Below are positions 1-7,400 of a DNA stretch of 11,351 bases, piece by piece. A program made the position numbers and the translations under genes. The notes below the pieces were generated by a model. The model did not search any database. It worked only from the letters and a program-made list of their open reading frames with translations, and had not been told where the DNA came from. Each line of letters begins with the position of its first letter. The stretch's first letter is position 1. The DNA is from Phoronis ovalis (taxonomy: Eukaryota; Phoronida; Phoronidae). The stretch lies in the NCBI GenBank assembly GCA_028565635.1, contig JAOXYB010054057.1, forward strand, positions 1 to 11,351, in the 5' to 3' direction.

Positions 1-118
1 ACACTGGAAGAATTTATGTTGCTATCGGTGACTCTAATTGATTCAGAACTTGTTATCAGGAGAGCATCTGCCTTGTATTTTCTATAAAAAATGGCACCGT
101 GTGTCATGGCAAGTTAGA

Positions 119-260
119 GTTCCAGAATGCACCAGATTGCTGGAAATAGCATCAGCTATTGCCCCCGGAACCCTCTAGGTTCGCAACTGGATAGGGCAAA
201 AATCTCACTAATCCCCCCCCTACGTTTGACCAGGGGGTGGGGGGTAAATCCTATATTAAA
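119..260. repeat. Possible degraded dispersed repeat with C-run/G-run hairpin
   Basis: This stretch is more GC-rich than its surroundings. It contains TTCCAGAATGCACCAG near 119, GCCCCCGGAACCCTCTAGG near 161, a run of eight C at 213-220, and GGGGGTGGGGGG at 233-244 that can fold back on it. From memory, CCAGAATGCA followed by a GCCCCCGGA-CCC block occurs in dispersed repeats of many marine invertebrate genomes, possibly linked to hAT-like elements. I cannot define its ends, target duplications or family. Confidence 0.25.
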
Positions 261-983
261 CACTATACGTTTGTGGTCATTGTGATAACTTTTGAGATGA
301 TCCCTTACACAGGTAGCATAATACACATTAAAAAAGACTTAATGCCCTTGATGGCCATCATTTAATCAAAATAGAAACATTTGCGTAATGACACTTAAAA
401 CGAGGATGCTAACAGAAATATAATGTTGTAAACAAAGATGTAAAATATTGAATTCTACTGAGAAATAAAAATATGAAAAAAAATAAATATATAAATCTGC
501 TAAAAATTCCTGTAAAAAACAGAAACAATTAGAAAAAGAGGGTGACAACTTGACCCGATCCCAAACATTTCAGCTTCAACATCGTAACTAGTAACTAGAT
601 TTACCTTGTTTATTCTTGCGTGCTGACATGTTTCGCTAGCGAAGATTGCTAATAAAGAAATACGGTAAATAATACAGCATTATCAAAAATGTTAATGGGT
701 TCACATCTGAAGTTTATGCTAATGTTATGATAGATTAATTGCATAGGGGAGATAAACTAATTAACTTGCGATATTTTGTTTAGCGCACTAGTGCCAGTGA
801 AGCTTTACAACGCGTAAAACGAAACGCAGAACGTACCAACTGATAACTTGACAATGGTTTCAGGGGACAGCTACAATTTTCAACTATTGCATAATTTAAA
901 ATATTTGAATCATTCCGAAATTCCATGTCATCGAACAAGAACTTGCAAGCTCACAAATTGAAATTATAAATACCCCTAGGACA

Positions 984-1008
984 ATGTTGTTCCTTTTTTA
1001 TTTCAAAA
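984..1008 (+). CDS. Weak candidate first coding exon of the TPR gene
   Basis: ATG at 984 (context ACAATG, with A at -3) reads eight codons, MLFLFYFK, then one spare base before a GTAAAT donor at 1009. That spare A joins the GT at 1196-1197 to make Ser, so the phase matches the first certain exon and the intron would be 187 nt. The same frame is open upstream to 909. Against it: the exon is tiny, the donor is imperfect, a TATA-like box lies only 12-19 bases upstream, and a phase match happens by chance one time in three. A start farther upstream is at least as likely. Confidence 0.15.
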
Positions 1009-1195
1009 GTAAATTCGAAAAATCACAAAAGGTGCCACCTTTTTCGATACCTTACTGTAAATCTTTGTATCAATGAAGACAGTTGCTTGCGTTATTGTAA
1101 CGAGAGTTTCATGAAATCACCATGAAGGTTATTGTTCACACACAATTCATTTTCTGGCTATACAATTGCTAAGCGTGCTAATGTTTTATAAATAG

Positions 1196-1407
1196 GTTTG
1201 GGGATCGAGGCCAAGTCCTATGTAAATGTTACTCATGCTCCAGAAGATGGACAGAATGGACCAGAAGGAAATGATGAGAGCACTCGGGAAGAAATAGAAG
1301 ATATAATTTTAGATGCCGATTCTGGGGCTTCAGTAAGACAACCATTGCTAGATGGCCTTGTTGGTGTTGCTGGCACGAGTAGAGGGTGTATAAAGCTATT
1401 GTTAAAG
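1196..1407 (+). CDS. Exon a: acidic N-terminal segment
   Basis: The acceptor AG is at 1194-1195, preceded by a TGCTAAT branch-like site near 1177; the frame is closed by TAA at 1189, so an exon boundary is needed. The exon starts with two bases of a split codon and ends with AAG before GTATGT. Its peptide is rich in Asp, Glu and Gly (for example GNDESTREEIEDIILDADSG) and probably disordered, ending in the beta-like stretch GCIKLLLK. There is no in-frame Met, so translation must start upstream. The acceptor's pyrimidine tract is weak, and AG at 1209-1210 is a possible alternative that keeps the same frame. Confidence 0.75.
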
Positions 1408-4400
1408 GTATGTTCTTGATTAAAAGTCATGAACAGTGTTTTCCAATAAGCACAATAAACATGTTTATTTTTTAGTTTATTGCTATACATTGTCTGTGTA
1501 TGATGCTTATGTATAAACGTCGTAATAACTTAGTCACGTGATATGTAGCAAAGAACGCTCTATTTCTAAATACATTTTCTAATACAGGCAAAATCTGCTC
1601 AAGGGCTCAGGGAACTGCTCATCATGTATGAAGAGGGACGTCTTGCCAAGGAGCTTGAAAAGCGCTACACGGAAGCAGTGCAGGTACATACTTTGATAAA
1701 TGTATCTTTATATTACGCTGTCTCGTCTACGATTTTACAAAAAAACAAATCAGAATATACCTGGTTTATTTATTCAACTCAATGTGAACAAATTACAAAA
1801 ACAATATTTAACTTGTTACCTCTTATATTAGGCAAAATAAATGTTATTCTTATTGCATTCTGCAAACTTGTCAGTTGCAAACTTTGGAAGATAAATAATT
1901 TATTTTTTTGTAATTAATTTACAGAAGAAGAAAGGGAATGTTCAAATAACAGTAACTGTTCAGTTAGACACTGAAGATTTAAAAGAAAAAATTGCTATGT
2001 TAGAAGAAATAGAAAATGAATTACAAGCAAAACAAAATGAAGAATTTGGAAACGGTTCATTAGGTAAGAATCAGAAGCCATGCATTTTGTGGATCCTTTG
2101 TTCATTTATGCTGAAACATTCTTCATAAAAGCTTCTCTATTAACATGCATGCTGCTTTTGCGTGTACAAATATGTCAGTTTCGTGGTTCAGTTACTTGTT
2201 AGGCACAGTTTGTTATATCTGACGAAACTACTCAGTACCTATAAGCATAATTTTATGTACATTGTAAATGATCTCAGCTGCTAAATCGAACAGATGTAGC
2301 TATTTTGTTATGTGTTGTACAAAAGTGATATATTTTCAGACATATCCCGAGTAACGTTTGCTTACTGCGAAAATCACCATAAATGGTTTTGGTGTGAAGG
2401 GGAATTAGACACTGATACATCACTGTCATGCGTTTGGTTACCTCTGAGTACAATGACATACGATGGCAGACGTCCACAGCAGAAGTATCTTACAATAATG
2501 AAAATGCTGGCCAAGTCAACAATTGTTCCACAGCAAAATGATCACAAGAACTGTATTGTTTGTAAGTTTAGCAATAAATTTATCAACTAAAGCCGGAAGT
2601 GATTAATTACCGAGGTGACAAAGGTTATTGTTATGACCAGTTTATCTGATTTCGTAAATCAAATATTTTGCATTTTTCTGTTCTTTTAGGTCATGAAAAA
2701 AGCCGCATCATTGAAGCGACTGCTCCAAATGTACCCACACTACCAACCGTCGAAACGAGTAAGTTTAACTCCAAATACATTTTCTTGTCATATATCTGCA
2801 ACTCGTGCAGTTTCTTTGGTAGTGAACATGCCAGTGATCATCACTAGCTCCCACCCATGTCAACCGTGTAAAACGAAAGTATGTATCAATGTTTACACAT
2901 TATAAACTATCAAGTTACTGAAGCAGAACATTTCCTTATGTTTTGAATACTAATCCTTCTATTATTCCAACACTCGAGTATTGTGTTAAAATGTAACAGT
3001 CGTAACATTTAATAACCTTTTTACAAAAATATAGCGTCTGTAGTATGCTACTTGACATGGTCATGGAATATCTAATAAAGTTAGAACATAGATTTTAGTT
3101 ATTAAGATGTTACTTCACTTGAATTTAGATATAAGCCATAAATAAATAGGTTTTCACCTATATTTACTCGTTCTTAACAAAATCATAGCTTAGTTTGACT
3201 TTCTACTAACCCCAGTTTAGGGAATTTTTATTAATAAAAATGAGCTTGACATACATATAAAATGCATGTAACTGGTGCGCCCTCTACACTTCCTATACGT
3301 CACCTAAAAAGTTATCACGCTTGTTATATTACTCGAGTAGAGCAATAGATATCGTGATCATCTGTGATTTAGAGCACTGATATTGGGGGTAAGGAAATAA
3401 TGAGTGCAATTGTTAGTGTTTAAAGCTATGATATATAAAACTCTACCTTAAACTTTTATATATTATAGTTTAAAAGTAGCGTAAAGCTTTAATTAAAAGA
3501 TGGTCTTTGCAGTTATAACGTACCGTGAGCAAGATTTTTTAATGAACGACGTATTAAATTATTATTACACTTTAATATTTGGCAGCTCCATAATTTATAA
3601 ATGTTATTTTATATAAAAACTTTGCTGCATTAATTATGAGGTAACATATTTGCTTTATCCTCACAAAAAACTAAAAGAATTGTTGTTTTTTTGTACGATA
3701 ATGATAAATATGTAAAACAATTTGTGTGGCACTGTAAATGTTACTCTTCTTGTAGGAATAAATTGTTTGCTGTGTAATAAGAAATTGTGAGAAAAATTAT
3801 GCAAAGCATATATATATAAGAAGCACAAACTATTATTTAAAGTGCTATGGACGAATGTTATGTAATAAGGTAGTGACATACAAGCGTTTTGTGGCTGGGT
3901 GATTAACTATATGGTATTTCATATCTTTGTTAAATGTTTTTAATCAAATATCACACTGAAGTAAATCGTCACATTTCTAAAATTGCTGAAAACGTTCAAA
4001 TGATAAGATCTAGTTATATAAAGATCATATTGATGATTTCTTCAGTCGTTTGGGGGTCAAAAGGTCAGATTTTCTTTTCAGCAGATTTTCAACCAGTTTC
4101 TACAGTTAAAAGGTTGTAACTCATAATAACTAGAGCTACAGGCTTGTGGTTTGACATAGGATGAGTTGGCATTGATAGGATGAGTCAAAACGTCATCTAG
4201 AGTTCAAAAGGTCAATAAAATTAAGTTAACATTGCAAGAAATTTCCAAAAAATGATGTTTCGTATATCTTAAAGGTCATCTAGCTAAATCAGGTCTTCTG
4301 GAAGCATTTTGTCACATGTCATAATATTACATGCTACTGTTCCCATAGTACATTTTAATGTACTGGCTCAGTCTTGCCACAGGTCATAATATATATATAC

Positions 4401-7400
4401 ATCTTACTGTTCTCGTAATACATTTGAATGAAGATATATAATTGATAATTTTCACATTAACCTTTTAAAATCAAACCCGTGGTGTCTTTCAACATTTATT
4501 AAACTATTTTATAGCATATTTATAACAGTGGCTGTGCTTCACATTAAAATTAGGAAATGCAACTAAATATTTACTTTGTCATTCAAGCAACAAAACTAAA
4601 TAGGACAAAAAATGCCACTCAGTCTGCTGGATTCTAAATTTCAGAAGAAGTTCGTAACTGCGAACTACTGATAATTGTATCCTGCTTCAAGAAGCTTAAT
4701 AATCATTCAAAGCTGATTTAGGATTTATCTCGTTCGATTACTTTGGTACAACAGTTTAATTTTCTGAATACTGCAAAATAAGTACAAGAAATCTATTATA
4801 AAAAAGGACTAGTTGCAAATAATGTCTGATAGAATTTCATCACAAATAGTTTCCACAGATGACAATGGTTAATACGCATACTGCTACTTTACGTGGTTGC
4901 ATTTTTTGTATAACTCTTTATTATTAGTCAGTTGCCAGTGTTTACGAAAGAATGTCTCGGTTTATACATACATTTATTTTGAAAACGATATTTGCAACCA
5001 GTGTTTTTACTATTATTGATAAATAATAAATAAATAATAAGTAATTAAATGATAAATTCAAAATCTAGACAGTTTATTATTAATATTCCTTATGTTATTT
5101 CCAGAAGGTTTATTAATGATAAATGTAAATATCCGCGTAAAAACATAGTCATTTTTTTTGAAAATTCCGGACGCTAAATATTGCGTGCAATACCCTCCGA
5201 TTATGGGAGCGACTATCTTTGTACGCTAGCTATCACGCTAACTATTGCTCTACGCGAACAACAACCACTAAAGATTAGTTTAGATGTTAACTGGGCCTAT
5301 ACGGCCATCCGGAAATACCTCCTTTGTATTAACTGGTCAACGAACATTTGTTTTAAAGTAATTAAGCCCAAAGAAAACTTTGTGGATCCAATAAGATTTA
5401 TATATTTATGTTTTCATTGTTATAGCTCCGGTCCGGTTTGAGGGAGATGAAAAATCGACAATGCAGGTTTGTTAAACAAACTTTTCTTATATCCTCTGTA
5501 TTTAGAGTTTATAGGCAAAATAGACATGTGATCTTGAAAAATGGATATATAATATAATACACCAGTGATCTAAATGGCATTACATGACGAAAGATGCGAA
5601 CTGTAACATGCTTTTCCCCATTTCAGGCTCACAGTATTATAGCTGAAGTTTCAATTGGGACAAACACTTCGCTGGACACGGCATCAACAGTCTCAAAAGT
5701 CTACATTGAAGAGAAGCTAAGCAAAAGTGAGGATCCAGATATCCGTTCCGTCACCAAGCAAACATCTGATGCGAAGCACACGTTATCTGAAATAGGTAAA
5801 CTGCAACAGAAATATGTCGACATGCTGAAACCTCCTGTAAAAGGCGACTACAAACAAGATAAAGAAATGGAAAGTAAGATTGTGGAAACTGTAGGTGATT
5901 TATATTCCTTTGCAGGTCACATTAGAAACTCATCTAGCTGTTTTGTAGCATCAGCATCCCTGTACAACTCTGCTTTATTGCGTACGAGAAATGAAGCCTT
6001 AAAGAATTCTATTTGTCAGAGTATAACTCAAAATGAACGCGCTTTCTTAACCTCTGTTATAAGTACACGAACTAATTTACCCGACATTGAAGTATTTGTA
6101 GACAGACTGAAAAACCTTCGCAAAGAAGTGCTTAAGCAAAGCCAAGAAATTTGGACAGAAGTTAAGTCATTGTATGACACTGAGCATGACATAAACTTGC
6201 TGGCCGAAAACACAATTGTTGATCGTACTATGAACATGAGTAGATTCATAAGCGCGGATTTAAAGAAAATAATCCGAGATATGTTTTGCGAATGCCACAA
6301 ATTATTTGAAATCCAACTGTGCGACTTTACCCTTATTTGTACAGACACACTAGCCCGCGAGGAGGCGACACCCTACACGCCAATTAACCCAATAATTATA
6401 GTACCTTGCGAACTAAGCGATGAAGAATACCAGTATCTTGAACAATTATGGCACACATTCTGCATGATGATGCTAGCTTTTAAAGAAACATCTTTACACA
6501 TGATAGGCATTCAGGATTTGGATGGTTTAGATAAAGATTGTGGTGAATGGTTTTATGATTCAGACTGCTGCGTTGGATTTTCATTATTATCTAAGGATTT
6601 TAACATTCTAAAACCTCCTATTTTGACAGTGTCTCAGTTGTCTTCTTATCTAAGTGAGAAACTTGAAGATATTACTTTTATCCACGGCGACGAACAGTTA
6701 TTTAATGATGCAGTTTTTCGTCTTTCAGAAGTTGATAAGCAAAAAATCATGAAACAGGTAACACTGGATTGCACCTCACTAGCTATTGAAACCGTTTGGG
6801 AAAGATATTATTTTTCGAGTCCTGATGACGGATGTTTTTCTGCCATAAATCGACAAGAGGTTTTCAGGCTTTCAAGCATTATTTCAACTTGGTTAAAGGC
6901 AACTTCAGATGTTACCAGTTCTTCAATATGGAGAAATTTACAGCATCTTTCCGCCGAGAAACAAAATGATTTCCTTGACGCTTTAAAGGTTGGTGTATCC
7001 ATAGCATATCTATTAAAGTTGATGTACCATACTTCTGAATTTAATGACAACCTAGACGACGAGCGAACATTTACTGTTACAGATGGCGTAATACGCCGCT
7101 TTTATTCTATTATGTCGCCATTCCTGTCACCTGTAACGTTGCCTGAAAAGATTCCACACGAGTGCGATTATTCAAATTGCTTGTATAAGGCTAGAACAAG
7201 TTTACGGCTTATGAAATTTGAAGAAGGACTGAAACATCTGAAACCTGCTGAACAAAGCTACCAAGAGACAGATGTGAAACTCGATATACTATTGTGTCGC
7301 ATGGAAATCCACATAAACTTGTGGAGAAACTTAGAAGACATTCACAACCTTATTGAAAGCATATACAATCTTGCAGACTATTGCACAAGAAGTTGGTCCT

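Larger units (their letters stand above)
1..1195. other. Upstream region, no certain exon
   Basis: No reading frame here can be supported as a gene. The first recognised coding exon opens at an acceptor at 1194-1195, so the true start codon lies in this stretch or beyond the window. The region holds a probable old repeat fragment (about 119-260), a C-run/G-run pair (213-244), a TATA-like TATAAATA at 965-972, and one weak candidate for a first coding exon (984-1008). The TATA-like site would place a transcription start near 995, after the ATG at 984, so these two signals cannot both be right in the simplest model. Short ATG frames at 1072 and 1122 close within 20 codons. Confidence 0.6.
2759..5425 (+). 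other. Long intron (2,667 nt)
   Basis: The intron runs from GTAAGT to a pyrimidine-rich TATAG acceptor. It holds no reading frame that I can support as constitutive coding sequence. Contents worth noting: a possible alternative exon at 2811-2878, a hairpin at 3418-3476, two AGGTCA-type direct repeats at 4054-4067 and 4201-4214, an imperfect tandem duplication at 4310-4432, and a TAA/TAAA-rich run at 5019-5056. The part around 5165-5340 is more GC-rich than its flanks and may be an old insertion, but no ends or family can be recognised. Confidence 0.75.

Noticed and set aside
965-972. TATAAATA as the promoter TATA box
   Set aside because: TATA-like strings are frequent in this AT-rich sequence, and no initiator or first exon can be tied to it.
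1624-1917. 97-codon open frame starting at an internal Met
   Set aside because: Only the part up to 1683 is exon; the rest runs through an intron and is low-complexity hydrophobic sequence.
2693-2905. 70-codon frame starting at an ATG inside the exon at 2690-2758
   Set aside because: It is not the frame that joins the neighbouring exons in phase. Its downstream part overlaps the possible alternative exon, which is reported separately.
5181-5441. 86-codon plus-strand open frame ending inside the 41-nt exon region
   Set aside because: It is in a different frame from the exon at 5426-5466, has no clear splice sites that fit the gene, and shows no recognisable protein pattern.
5594-5626. ATG at 5594 as the start of the large protein
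   Set aside because: The 11 codons read across a strong CCCCATTTCAG acceptor, and six upstream exons join in phase to 5627. An alternative short start cannot be fully excluded, but it is not the simplest reading.
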